From positions 1 to 15,806 of the forward strand of contig JAZSQT010000008.1 of NCBI GenBank assembly GCA_045538075.1: DNA of 15,806 nt, written 5' to 3'. How positions within the stretch are numbered: the first letter of the stretch is position 1; each line of letters begins with the position of its first letter. Made by a program: the position numbers and the translations under genes. The DNA comes from JAZSQT01 sp045538075. GTDB lineage: Bacteria > Chrysiogenota > Deferribacteres > Deferribacterales > Mucispirillaceae. The notes beneath the pieces were generated by a model. That model did not search any database. It saw nothing but the letters and a program-made list of their open reading frames with translations, and had not been told where the DNA came from. Positions 5,552 to 13,996 of the stretch are shown here, piece after piece.

Positions 5552-8131
5552 ATGATAAAAGAATTTTTAGAAAAACTTTTTACACCTAATGCCGATAAAA
5601 TAATGAAAAAATTACGTCCAGAAATTGATAAAATCAATAATTTAGAAGAAAAATATAAATCTATGACTATGGACGAGCTAAAAAATCAAACTAATATTTT
5701 TAGAGACCAATTAAGTAATGGTAAAAATCTAAACGATATTTTGCATGATGCCTTTGCAACTGTTAGAGAAGTTAGCAGAAGAACTACTGGTATGCGTCAT
5801 TTTGATGTGCAACTTATTGGTGGTTACGTTCTTCATTCTGGTAAAATTTCTGAAATGAAAACTGGTGAGGGAAAAACTTTAGTTGCTACTCTTGCATTAT
5901 ACCTTAATGCAATTGAAAAAAAAGGAGCTCATCTTGTTACAGTAAATGATTATCTTGCAAAAAGAGATGCTTCTTGGATGGCACCAATATACTTATCTCT
6001 TGGTTTAACTGTAGGCATTATTCAACACGATGTTTCAATGGAAGTTGTTTGGGATAATGAAGAAAAATTTACAGTAAAACTAAAAAATATTTCAAGAAAA
6101 GAAGCATACGATTGCGATATTACTTACGGCACAAATAACGAATTTGGTTTTGATTATTTAAGAGACAATATGAAATACGACACGAGCCAATACGTTCAAA
6201 GAGAACTTAATTATGCTATCGTAGATGAAGTTGATTCTATATTAATAGATGAAGCAAGAACACCTCTTATTATATCTGGACCAACTGACGAAAAAACAGA
6301 TAAATATTATAATATAAACAATATAGTTAAATTGTTAGAAAAAGATACTCATTATACTATTGACGAAAAAAGGCGTTCAGCTCAACTTACAGAAGCAGGT
6401 ATAAATTTCGTTGAAGAAAGAATGAAAGTTGGCAATCTTTATGATGTTGAAAATGTTGACAATCTTCATTTCGTAAATAATGCTTTAAGAGCCCATGCAG
6501 TATTTAAAGCAGACGTTGATTATATAGTTAAAAATGGTCAAATAGTTATTGTTGATGAATTTACTGGAAGAACAATGGAAGGTCGTAGATATTCTGATGG
6601 ACTTCATCAAGCATTAGAAGCAAAAGAAAATGTCCAAATTCAGAACGAAAATCAAACGTATGCCTCTATTACTTACCAAAACTATTTTAGAATGTATAAT
6701 AAATTATCTGGAATGACTGGAACTGCATTAACAGAAGCCAATGAATTTAAGGAAATATACGGTCTTGAAGTAGTGCCTATTCCAACTAACAAAGAAATGA
6801 AACGAATTGATAATAGTGATTTAGTATATAAAACTGATGCAGAAAAATATGCTGCTATTGCCGATGAAATAGAAAGATTGCATAAAAAAGGGCAACCAGT
6901 TTTAGTCGGCACTGTATCTATTGAGAAGTCAGAGATTATATCAAAATTCTTGAATAAGAGAAAAATACATCACGAAGTATTAAACGCAAAAAACCACGAA
7001 AGAGAAGCTCAAATAGTTGCGAGTGCTGGTCAAAAAGGAGCAGTTACTATTGCAACAAATATGGCTGGACGTGGAACAGATATTAAACTTGGTGAAGGCG
7101 TAGAAGAATTAGGTGGATTATTTATTTTAGGAACAGAACGCCACGAATCAAGGCGAATTGATAACCAGTTAAGAGGTAGAAGTGGTCGTCAAGGTGATAA
7201 CGGAGAAAGCCGTTTTTACTTAAGTATGGAGGACGATTTATTGCGTATTTTCGGTGGCGAAAAAATGTCTGCAATATTAGGACGTTTAGGTATGGGTAAC
7301 GGTGAACCTATTGAACATGGGCTTGTTACTCGTGCTATTGAAAATGCACAAAAGAAAGTTGAAGCAATGCATTTTGAAGTTAGAAAACATCTCCTACAAT
7401 ACGATGATGTGGCAAATTCTCAACGTAAAATTATATATGATTTAAGAAGAAATATTTTACAAGGCGATAATATTGATGAAATTATAAAAGATTATAATAA
7501 TCACCTTATTAATGCTATATATGATGATTTTATTTTTGAAAACCAATCAGACAATAATGAAGCAGAAAATATTTTTGAAAAAATTTATAATATTAAAGTA
7601 GATATGAGTAGCTATCTGCCTCGCAACAAAGATACTTCTATTAAAGAACTACTCGACATTGCTACAAATAGATTTAATGAAAGAAAAGAAGAATTTGGTT
7701 CCCATTTCGTTGATTTATCAAGGTATATTTTAATTAGTGTCCTTGATAGCAGATGGAAAGAGCATCTTTTACAAATGGATCATTTAAGAGATAGTGTTGG
7801 ATTAAGAGGATATGGACAAAAAGACCCTTTAATTGAATATAAAAAAGAGGCTTACAATTTCTTTATTAATTTGATACATAAAATTCATAAAGAATCTATT
7901 GAAACTCTTATGAAAGTTCAAATTAGAAATGAAAATACTATTAATAATTCAAACTTAAAAAACCTTGAAGCACAAAATAAGCAACTTCAAGAACATAGAG
8001 ATATAGATACAAATAAAGAAACACAAAAAAAACAACAACCAGTTAAAAGAAACACACCAAAAGTTGGTAGAAACGACCCTTGCCCTTGTGGAAGTGGAAA
8101 AAAATATAAAAATTGTCATGGAATACAATAA
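5552..8131 (+). CDS. secA: preprotein translocase ATPase SecA
   Basis: SecA is the motor that drives unfolded preproteins through SecYEG using ATP, cycling between cytosol and inner membrane. The 859-residue protein is full length. Visible marks are MRHFDVQLIGG at 81-91, Walker A MKTGEGKT at 102-109, DEVDSILIDEARTPLI at 225-240 (DEAD-box-like Walker B), GMTGTA and TNMAGRGTDIKLG in the second motor half, and RGRSGRQGD. The C-terminus is a metal-binding SEC-C tail with C844, C846, C855 and H856, which contacts SecB or lipids in known SecAs. An extra segment of about 15 residues lies before REAYDCDITYGTN (about 161-183) compared with E. coli and Bacillus SecA. The GGAG ribosome site lies 5 bases before the ATG. 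It is the first gene of the plus-strand row. Confidence 0.98.
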   Translation: MIKEFLEKLFTPNADKIMKKLRPEIDKINNLEEKYKSMTMDELKNQTNIFRDQLSNGKNLNDILHDAFATVREVSRRTTGMRHFDVQLIGGYVLHSGKISEMKTGEGKTLVATLALYLNAIEKKGAHLVTVNDYLAKRDASWMAPIYLSLGLTVGIIQHDVSMEVVWDNEEKFTVKLKNISRKEAYDCDITYGTNNEFGFDYLRDNMKYDTSQYVQRELNYAIVDEVDSILIDEARTPLIISGPTDEKTDKYYNINNIVKLLEKDTHYTIDEKRRSAQLTEAGINFVEERMKVGNLYDVENVDNLHFVNNALRAHAVFKADVDYIVKNGQIVIVDEFTGRTMEGRRYSDGLHQALEAKENVQIQNENQTYASITYQNYFRMYNKLSGMTGTALTEANEFKEIYGLEVVPIPTNKEMKRIDNSDLVYKTDAEKYAAIADEIERLHKKGQPVLVGTVSIEKSEIISKFLNKRKIHHEVLNAKNHEREAQIVASAGQKGAVTIATNMAGRGTDIKLGEGVEELGGLFILGTERHESRRIDNQLRGRSGRQGDNGESRFYLSMEDDLLRIFGGEKMSAILGRLGMGNGEPIEHGLVTRAIENAQKKVEAMHFEVRKHLLQYDDVANSQRKIIYDLRRNILQGDNIDEIIKDYNNHLINAIYDDFIFENQSDNNEAENIFEKIYNIKVDMSSYLPRNKDTSIKELLDIATNRFNERKEEFGSHFVDLSRYILISVLDSRWKEHLLQMDHLRDSVGLRGYGQKDPLIEYKKEAYNFFINLIHKIHKESIETLMKVQIRNENTINNSNLKNLEAQNKQLQEHRDIDTNKETQKKQQPVKRNTPKVGRNDPCPCGSGKKYKNCHGIQ

Positions 8132-8155
8132 ATAATATATCAAGGATTAGAAAAG

Positions 8156-8764
8156 ATGAGAAAATTTTTATTTACTTTTATTTTTACAATTGTTTCACTT
8201 TCGGCTTTTGCTAACGATAAAAATGTTAGTGAATCACAATTAATCAAAGAAATTGAAAATATGACTTCAATTCAAGCTGATTTTACTCAAATTAACGAAA
8301 TTAAAGACTTTGGAAAAGATGAATATACTGGTTCTATGGCTATAATAAAAGGTCAGAAAGCATTATGGGATTATAAAAAACCTTTTGAATCTTGGTATTT
8401 ATTTTCTGCAAACAAAATTGAATTTTACGACAAAAATAATAACCAATTAATGATTTATGAAACTGGTGAACAAATTACAAATATTTTATTACAATTACTA
8501 CTTGATATTTCTGTTGCAAAATCTAAATTTGATATAACTACAAATAAGAATATAATAACACTTAAACCAAAGGAAGATTTGGGAGTAAAATTTCTTAATA
8601 TTGAAATGAAAAACAACATTATATCATCTATGGAAAGCACTGATAATATTGGAAATAATACAAAAATAATATTTTCTAATGTAGTGATTAATAAAAAAAT
8701 AGATGATAAAATTTTTGATAAAAAAGCACCGAAAGATGCAGAAATTTTTAAACAAAAACAATAG
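8156..8764 (+). CDS. lolA: outer-membrane lipoprotein carrier protein LolA
   Basis: LolA is the periplasmic chaperone that carries lipoproteins from the LolCDE transporter to the outer membrane. The 202-residue protein has a clear signal peptide: basic MRK, a hydrophobic core, and a likely cut after AFA at residue 19. The mature part shows the LolA pattern: ADFTQINEIKDFG, then YTGSMAIIKGQKALWDYKKP with the conserved Trp, and a C-terminal FSNVVINKKIDDKIFD like the family's amphipathic end. An AAGGA ribosome site (8142-8146) lies 9 bases before the ATG. It follows secA by 24 bases, so LolA, itself a Sec substrate, is probably co-transcribed with the Sec motor. The family diverges strongly, so the call rests on pattern, size and signal peptide. 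Confidence 0.88.
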   Translation: MRKFLFTFIFTIVSLSAFANDKNVSESQLIKEIENMTSIQADFTQINEIKDFGKDEYTGSMAIIKGQKALWDYKKPFESWYLFSANKIEFYDKNNNQLMIYETGEQITNILLQLLLDISVAKSKFDITTNKNIITLKPKEDLGVKFLNIEMKNNIISSMESTDNIGNNTKIIFSNVVINKKIDDKIFDKKAPKDAEIFKQKQ

Positions 8765-8770
8765 TTTTTA

Positions 8771-8784
8771 GGGAGATTACGATT
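8771..8784 (+). promoter_or_regulatory. ribosome binding site and ATT codon upstream of dprA
   Basis: GGGAG at 8771-8775, the strongest Shine-Dalgarno match between lolA and dprA, is followed after 6 bases by ATT (8782-8784), in frame with dprA and without a stop in between. No ATG, GTG or TTG lies at a useful distance. The next candidate, ATG 8803, is 27 bases from the GGGAG and has only A-rich sequence before it. Confidence 0.5.
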
Positions 8785-8802
8785 TTTACAGCTAAAGATT
8801 AC

Positions 8803-9888
8803 ATGCTTTTTAAAAGTATAAAAGGCTTGTCAGAAACTCTTTATTATAAGTTATTAAGCAATTTTGATAATCTTGATGATATATATAATGCGAGTATTAA
8901 TGATTTGCTATCTTTATCTGTGCCTAAAAATATTGCTGAAAATATTAAAAATAAAGTTTTTAATAACGACTTTGTAAATAGAGAGTTTGATTTAGCAGAA
9001 AAAAATAATATTAAAATTATTGGATTTAATGATTCTGATTATCCAGAATTATTAAGAGAAATTCCATGGCCACCATACTATCTTTATACAAAAGGTTCTT
9101 TAGAAGCGTTAAAGAAACCTACTATTGCTATTGTTGGTTCAAGAAAATCATCTAAAAACGGATTAATTTTTGCAGAAAAAATAGCTTACGATTTAGCTTC
9201 CGTTGATTTTACTGTTATTAGTGGTTTTGCAAAAGGTATAGATATTTCTGCCCATTTAGGAGCATTGCAAAAAGGTTCAACTGTTGCTGTTATTGGTAGT
9301 GGATTCAATAATATCTATCCTGCAAGCCATAAAAGATATATTAGCAGTGTTCTTGATACTGGCTGTATTATTACTGAATATCCCTTTGATGAAAAACCTA
9401 TGCCTTATAATTTCCCTAAAAGAAATAGGATTATATCGGGATTATCATTAGGAGTTATTGTTGTAGAAGCAGAATTTAAAAGTGGCTCATTAATCACTGT
9501 AAGATACGCTTTAGAACATAATAGAGCAGTTTTTGCAGTGCCTCACTTTCCAACAAATAATAGTTCTGCCGTTAATAATTTAATTAAACAAGGTGCAATT
9601 CCTGTAGAATCGTATTTAGATGTAATTGAGAGATTTCAATATATATTAAAAGATTACGTAAAAAAAGAAGAAAAAAGTAGTAATACGATAAATTTCTCTA
9701 CAAGTATCCACAAATTAGTATATAATACTATATTAAAAGAACCATCTAATATTGATGAAATTTGTGCAACTTTAAACATAAATATAATTGAAGCTACATC
9801 AATTATTAGTGAGTTAGAGTTAGATAATTTAGTTATCAAAGACGAAAACGGACAATATATAGTAAGTAATGGACTAAATCATGGATAA
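8803..9888 (+). CDS. dprA: DNA-processing protein DprA (Smf)
   Basis: DprA binds incoming single-stranded DNA and loads RecA during natural transformation; it is also widespread in species not known to be competent. Counted from the ATG at 8803 the protein has 361 residues: an N-terminal helix-hairpin-helix/SAM-like part (1 to about 60), the Rossmann-type DprA domain with GSR at 112-114, SGFAKGIDISAH at 140-151 and FPKRNRIISGLS at 204-215, and a C-terminal winged helix (about 303-358). The ATG at 8803 has no good ribosome site. GGGAG (8771-8775) lies instead 6 bases before an in-frame ATT at 8782, which would add seven residues (FTAKDY and the ATG-encoded Met) like the conserved family N-terminus. 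The true start may therefore be a non-ATG codon. The stop overlaps the next gene by 8 bases. Confidence 0.95.
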   Translation: MLFKSIKGLSETLYYKLLSNFDNLDDIYNASINDLLSLSVPKNIAENIKNKVFNNDFVNREFDLAEKNNIKIIGFNDSDYPELLREIPWPPYYLYTKGSLEALKKPTIAIVGSRKSSKNGLIFAEKIAYDLASVDFTVISGFAKGIDISAHLGALQKGSTVAVIGSGFNNIYPASHKRYISSVLDTGCIITEYPFDEKPMPYNFPKRNRIISGLSLGVIVVEAEFKSGSLITVRYALEHNRAVFAVPHFPTNNSSAVNNLIKQGAIPVESYLDVIERFQYILKDYVKKEEKSSNTINFSTSIHKLVYNTILKEPSNIDEICATLNINIIEATSIISELELDNLVIKDENGQYIVSNGLNHG

Positions 9889-10297
9889 ATTGATTTTTGC
9901 ATTAAATTTAATCGTTGACTTTATAGATTATAATGAAACTGTAAATGAAAGTGAACTTGCCAATTACCTTTTGTTTACTGGTTTTGATGATTATGAAATT
10001 CGCCAAATATTAGCATTAATTGGCATTAACGATAAATTAAATCGTAATGGATTTAGAATATTTACGAAAAAAGAGAAACATCTTTTTTCTAAAGAAGCTA
10101 TCAATTATATTGAAAAACTTTTTCTTGCAGGTATTATTGACTTTGTTGACGGAGAAGAAATTATAGAAAGGGCAATTAATGAAGAAAATTACAAAATTTC
10201 TGTTGATCAAATCAAAGAACATACTTTAATAATACTTCTTGAAAAACAATCTAATTTATACTATTCCAAAGGGATAGAAGATGAAACTACTCATTAA
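9881..10297 (+). CDS. smg: Smg / DUF494 family protein
   Basis: A 138-residue soluble, acidic protein with no membrane segment or signal peptide. Its pattern (an N-terminal helix, then ESELANYLLFTGFDDYEIRQILALI, and a later ISVDQIKEHTLIILLEKQ segment) and its place directly between dprA and topA fit the Smg/DUF494 family, which lies next to dprA (smf) in E. coli and many other bacteria. The family is about 140-160 residues long and has no established biochemical function that I can name. The ATG overlaps the dprA stop by 8 bases, so translation is probably coupled. The conserved place suggests a role near DNA processing or topoisomerase I, which is inference. Confidence 0.8.
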   Translation: MDKLIFALNLIVDFIDYNETVNESELANYLLFTGFDDYEIRQILALIGINDKLNRNGFRIFTKKEKHLFSKEAINYIEKLFLAGIIDFVDGEEIIERAINEENYKISVDQIKEHTLIILLEKQSNLYYSKGIEDETTH

Positions 10298-10312
10298 TTT
10301 TAGGATATAAAA

Positions 10313-12658
10313 ATGGATTTAGTAATTGTTGAATCGCCTGCAAAGGCTAAAACTATAGAAAAATATCTTGGAGCAAATTATAAAGTTGAAGCAAGTGTTG
10401 GACATATTATTGATTTACCTTCTGGTAAATTAGGTGTTGATATTGAAAACAATTTTGCTGCAACTTATACCGTCATTGATGGAAAACAAAAGATTATAGA
10501 TAACCTTAAAAAAAGTGCAAAAAAAGCAGATACTATATATCTTGCTCCAGACCCAGATAGAGAGGGAGAAGCAATTGCTTGGCATATAGCAGAGCAAATT
10601 AAAGGAAAGCCAATAAAACGAGTTTTATTTAATGAAATTACGAAAGAAGGTATTTTAAAAGGTATATCTAACCCTTGTGATATTAACGAAAACAGAGTAA
10701 AAGCCCAGCAATCAAGACGCATTTTAGATAGACTTGTTGGTTATATGGTTAGCCCTCTTTTATGGAAACCTTTAAAATCTGGTCTTTCTGCCGGTAGAGT
10801 TCAATCTGTAGCATTAAGACTTGTATGTGAAAGAGAAAAAGAGATAGAAACCTTTATTCCAGAAGAATCTTGGAGTATTGAAGCAGATTTTGAGATAAAA
10901 AATAAAAATGGCGATGGTTCTGGAATATTAAAAGCAAAATTAGACAAAATTAATAACAAAAAAGCTAATTTAAAGACAGAAGAAGATGCTATAAAAATTA
11001 TCAATAGTTTTCCTAAAGAATTTATCGTTTCTTCAGTTGACAAAAAAGAAGTTTCATCTATTCCTGCATTTGCTTTTACTACATCACGTATGCAACAAGA
11101 AGCAATTAGACGGCTTGGATTTTCTGCAAAAAAAGTTATGATGTTGGCTCAACAGTTATATGAAGGTGTAGAATTAGGCAGTCTTGGTCCTGTTGGATTG
11201 ATTACGTATATGCGAACAGATTCTGTGCGAATTTCTCCAGAAGCTGTTGCAGAATGTGCAAAATTTATTGAAGACACTTATGGCAAAGAATATTTACCAA
11301 AGAAAAAAAGAGTTCAAAAAAAATCTTCTAACAATGTTCAAGACGCCCATGAAGCAATACGACCTACTTCAGTATTAAGAACTCCTAAAGAAGTTAAGGA
11401 ATTTTTATCTAACGACCATTATAAATTATATAAACTTATTTGGGAAAGGTTTGTTGCAAGTCAAATGATAGAAGCTATATACGACCAAACAACAGTAGTT
11501 ATTAATGGCAACAACCTTGATTTTAAAGCTACTGCAAGGGTTTTAAAATTTGATGGTTATACGGTATTATATACAGAAAGTATTGATGAAAATATACAAG
11601 AAGATGAAGAAACGCCAATACTATTTGATATTGCAGAAAACAGCAATGCAAAAATGGTTCTTCATAGGAAGAAACAACATTTCACTCAAAGCCCACCACG
11701 ATATACAGAAGCAAGTCTCGTAAAAACGTTAGAACAACAAGGAATAGGTCGTCCATCTACGTATGCTACTATTATATCTGTAATAATTGATAGAAAATAC
11801 GTTGAATTAAAAGAAAAGAAATTTTATCCTACAGAATTAGGAAGAATAGTAAATAATTTGCTAACATCAAACTTTCCTAAAATTTTTGAAGTAAAGTTTA
11901 CAGCAGAAATGGAGAAAGACCTTGATTTAATTGAAGAAGGCAAAGAAAATTGGATTGATGTTTTATCTACATTTTATAAAGACTTTGATAAAGAATTAAA
12001 GATTGCCTCATCTGGCAAATTTATTTCTGATTTATTAACGGGAAAAACTTGTCCCCAATGTAATAAAGCTGAACTCACTATTAAATACGGCAAAAATGGT
12101 GCTTTTCTTGCTTGTTCAGATTATCCAGAGTGTTCTTTTACATCAGATTTTACAAGAGAAGAAAATGGAGAAATAACTATTTCTCAATCAAACAAAAATA
12201 CTGGCACTGGCATATTATGTGAAAAATGTGGCAAAGAACTTGTTATAAAAAGAAGTAGATATGGTGAAATGGTTGCTTGCTCTGGTTATCCAGAATGTAA
12301 AAATATTAAAAATTTCCTAAAAAAACAAGACGGAACTGTTAGAATTATAGAAACTACTGAAAAAATAAATAAAAAATGTCCAAAATGTGATGGCGAATTA
12401 GTAGTAAAATCTGGTAGAAACGGCATATTTGCAGCGTGTGCAAAATATCCAGAATGCAAATATACTGCATCTTTAAAATTAAATGATGATAATTCTTTAG
12501 ATGTAACTGAAGCAAACCAAGATACTAATTCTGGAGTTTGTGATAAATGTGGTAAACCGATGGTAATAAAACGTGGTCCAAGAGGCGTTTTTCTTGCTTG
12601 TTCTGGTTATCCAGATTGTAAAAATGCAAAAAGCCTTAAAGCTAAAAAAAGTAAATAA
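10313..12658 (+). CDS. topA: DNA topoisomerase I (type IA)
   Basis: TopA relaxes negative supercoils by cutting one strand through a 5' phosphotyrosine. The 781-residue protein has the Toprim domain (VESPAKAKTIEKYLG with E7; DPDREGE with D80, D82 and E84) and the active site SLGPVGLITYMRTDSVRIS, with Tyr299 and Arg301. The C-terminus has four complete tetracysteine zinc fingers starting at C580, C636, C689 and C743. Each reads CxxC, 16-17 residues, C, five residues, C, with a Y-P-E/D before the last Cys. E. coli TopA has three such fingers, so four intact ones is on the generous side but within the family range. AGGA (10302-10305) lies 7 bases before the ATG, 15 bases after smg. The C-terminus is basic (KSLKAKKSK). 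Confidence 0.98.
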   Translation: MDLVIVESPAKAKTIEKYLGANYKVEASVGHIIDLPSGKLGVDIENNFAATYTVIDGKQKIIDNLKKSAKKADTIYLAPDPDREGEAIAWHIAEQIKGKPIKRVLFNEITKEGILKGISNPCDINENRVKAQQSRRILDRLVGYMVSPLLWKPLKSGLSAGRVQSVALRLVCEREKEIETFIPEESWSIEADFEIKNKNGDGSGILKAKLDKINNKKANLKTEEDAIKIINSFPKEFIVSSVDKKEVSSIPAFAFTTSRMQQEAIRRLGFSAKKVMMLAQQLYEGVELGSLGPVGLITYMRTDSVRISPEAVAECAKFIEDTYGKEYLPKKKRVQKKSSNNVQDAHEAIRPTSVLRTPKEVKEFLSNDHYKLYKLIWERFVASQMIEAIYDQTTVVINGNNLDFKATARVLKFDGYTVLYTESIDENIQEDEETPILFDIAENSNAKMVLHRKKQHFTQSPPRYTEASLVKTLEQQGIGRPSTYATIISVIIDRKYVELKEKKFYPTELGRIVNNLLTSNFPKIFEVKFTAEMEKDLDLIEEGKENWIDVLSTFYKDFDKELKIASSGKFISDLLTGKTCPQCNKAELTIKYGKNGAFLACSDYPECSFTSDFTREENGEITISQSNKNTGTGILCEKCGKELVIKRSRYGEMVACSGYPECKNIKNFLKKQDGTVRIIETTEKINKKCPKCDGELVVKSGRNGIFAACAKYPECKYTASLKLNDDNSLDVTEANQDTNSGVCDKCGKPMVIKRGPRGVFLACSGYPDCKNAKSLKAKKSK

Positions 12659-12670
12659 TTGGATAAAAGT

Positions 12671-13996
12671 TTGAAAAAAGAAGTCGTAATTATTGGAGCT
12701 GGTCTTGCTGGGTGCGAAGCTGCTTACCAACTGGCAAAACGTGGTATTAAAGTTATCCTTAAAGAAATGCGACCGTTAAAAACTACTCAAGCTCACAAAA
12801 GCAACGATTTTGCAGAATTAGTTTGTTCTAATAGCCTTAAAGCTATTTCAAAAGATAGTAGTAGTGGATTATTAAAAGAAGAGTTACTTAAATGTGATAG
12901 TATGCTTATTAAAGCAGCTTATGAATGCCAAGTGCCTGCTGGTGGTGCATTAGCTGTTGATAGAGACAAATTTAGCAAAATAGTAACTGATATTATTTCT
13001 AATGATAAAAATATCACAATAATAAACGAAGAAGTTACCGAATTACCAAGCACCTTATCACTTATTGCATCTGGACCTTTAACGAGTGATGATTTTGCTA
13101 ATAATATAAAGTCAGCATTTGGTGGTGGATTATATTTTGCCGATGCAATTTCTCCCATAATTTCAGCAGATAGTATAGATATGTCTAAAGGTTATTTTTT
13201 AGGCAGATATGGTAAAGGTGGTAATGATTATTTTAATTTGCCATTAACAGAAGATGAATATAATAATTTTTATGATGAATTAATAAATGCAAAGACTACA
13301 TCTTTCCATGATTTTGAAGATATTAATTATTTTGAAGGGTGTATGCCTATTGAAGTAATGGCAGAAAGAGGCAGAAAAACATTATCTTTTGGACCTATGA
13401 AACCAGTAGGATTAGAAAACCCAATTACTAACGAGAGACCATACGCAGTTATTCAATTAAGAAAAGAAAATATAGAGGGAACTGCCTTTAATATCGTTGG
13501 TTTTCAAACAAAAATGTTAATATCAGAACAAAAAAGAGTATTTGGTTTAATAAAAGGTTTAGAAAATGCAGAGTTTTTAAGATACGGTTCTGTTCATAGA
13601 AATACATATATAAATTCTCCCACTATATTAAATAGATATTTTCAAGTAAAAAATAGAGAAAATTTATTTTTTGCTGGTCAAATTACTGGTCTTGAAGGTT
13701 ACGTTGAATCTATTGCAGGTGGCTTAATTGCATCTTTACAAATATATGCTTATATTAATAATAAACCTTTTTATGAATTTCCTATAAACTCAGCCTTAGG
13801 TGCATTATCAAGATACGTTTCTGGAGAATCAGATTTTTCTAATATTAAGAATAAAAAATACGTGCCATCAAATTTTCATTTTGGATTACTACCACCATTA
13901 GACGAAAAAATAAGAGATAAAAAGTTAAAAAAAATAAAATTAGCAGATAGAAGTTTAGAAAGCATTTCAAAATTTATAAATGAGAATAATTTATAA
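12671..13996 (+). CDS. trmFO: methylenetetrahydrofolate-tRNA uracil-54 methyltransferase TrmFO
   Basis: TrmFO uses methylenetetrahydrofolate and FAD to make 5-methyluridine at position 54 of tRNA. Visible marks are the FAD-binding VVIIGAGLAGCEAA near the N-terminus, ELVCSNSLKA and FEGCMPIEVMAERGRKTL carrying the two functional cysteines, and AGQITGLEGYVESIAGGL near the C-terminus. There is no ATG start. Two in-frame TTG codons are possible: 12659, directly after the topA stop and without a ribosome site, and 12671, with GGA (12661-12663) 7 bases upstream. I chose 12671, which gives 441 residues, with the cysteines at 52 and 224, close to Bacillus subtilis TrmFO (53 and 226). The stop overlaps the xerC start by one base (TAATG). 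Confidence 0.95.
   Translation: MKKEVVIIGAGLAGCEAAYQLAKRGIKVILKEMRPLKTTQAHKSNDFAELVCSNSLKAISKDSSSGLLKEELLKCDSMLIKAAYECQVPAGGALAVDRDKFSKIVTDIISNDKNITIINEEVTELPSTLSLIASGPLTSDDFANNIKSAFGGGLYFADAISPIISADSIDMSKGYFLGRYGKGGNDYFNLPLTEDEYNNFYDELINAKTTSFHDFEDINYFEGCMPIEVMAERGRKTLSFGPMKPVGLENPITNERPYAVIQLRKENIEGTAFNIVGFQTKMLISEQKRVFGLIKGLENAEFLRYGSVHRNTYINSPTILNRYFQVKNRENLFFAGQITGLEGYVESIAGGLIASLQIYAYINNKPFYEFPINSALGALSRYVSGESDFSNIKNKKYVPSNFHFGLLPPLDEKIRDKKLKKIKLADRSLESISKFINENNL

Noticed and set aside
12050..12620. The four similar Cys-rich stretches as a DNA repeat array
   Set aside because: They are the zinc fingers of topoisomerase I, a normal part of the protein, with diverged nucleotide sequence.
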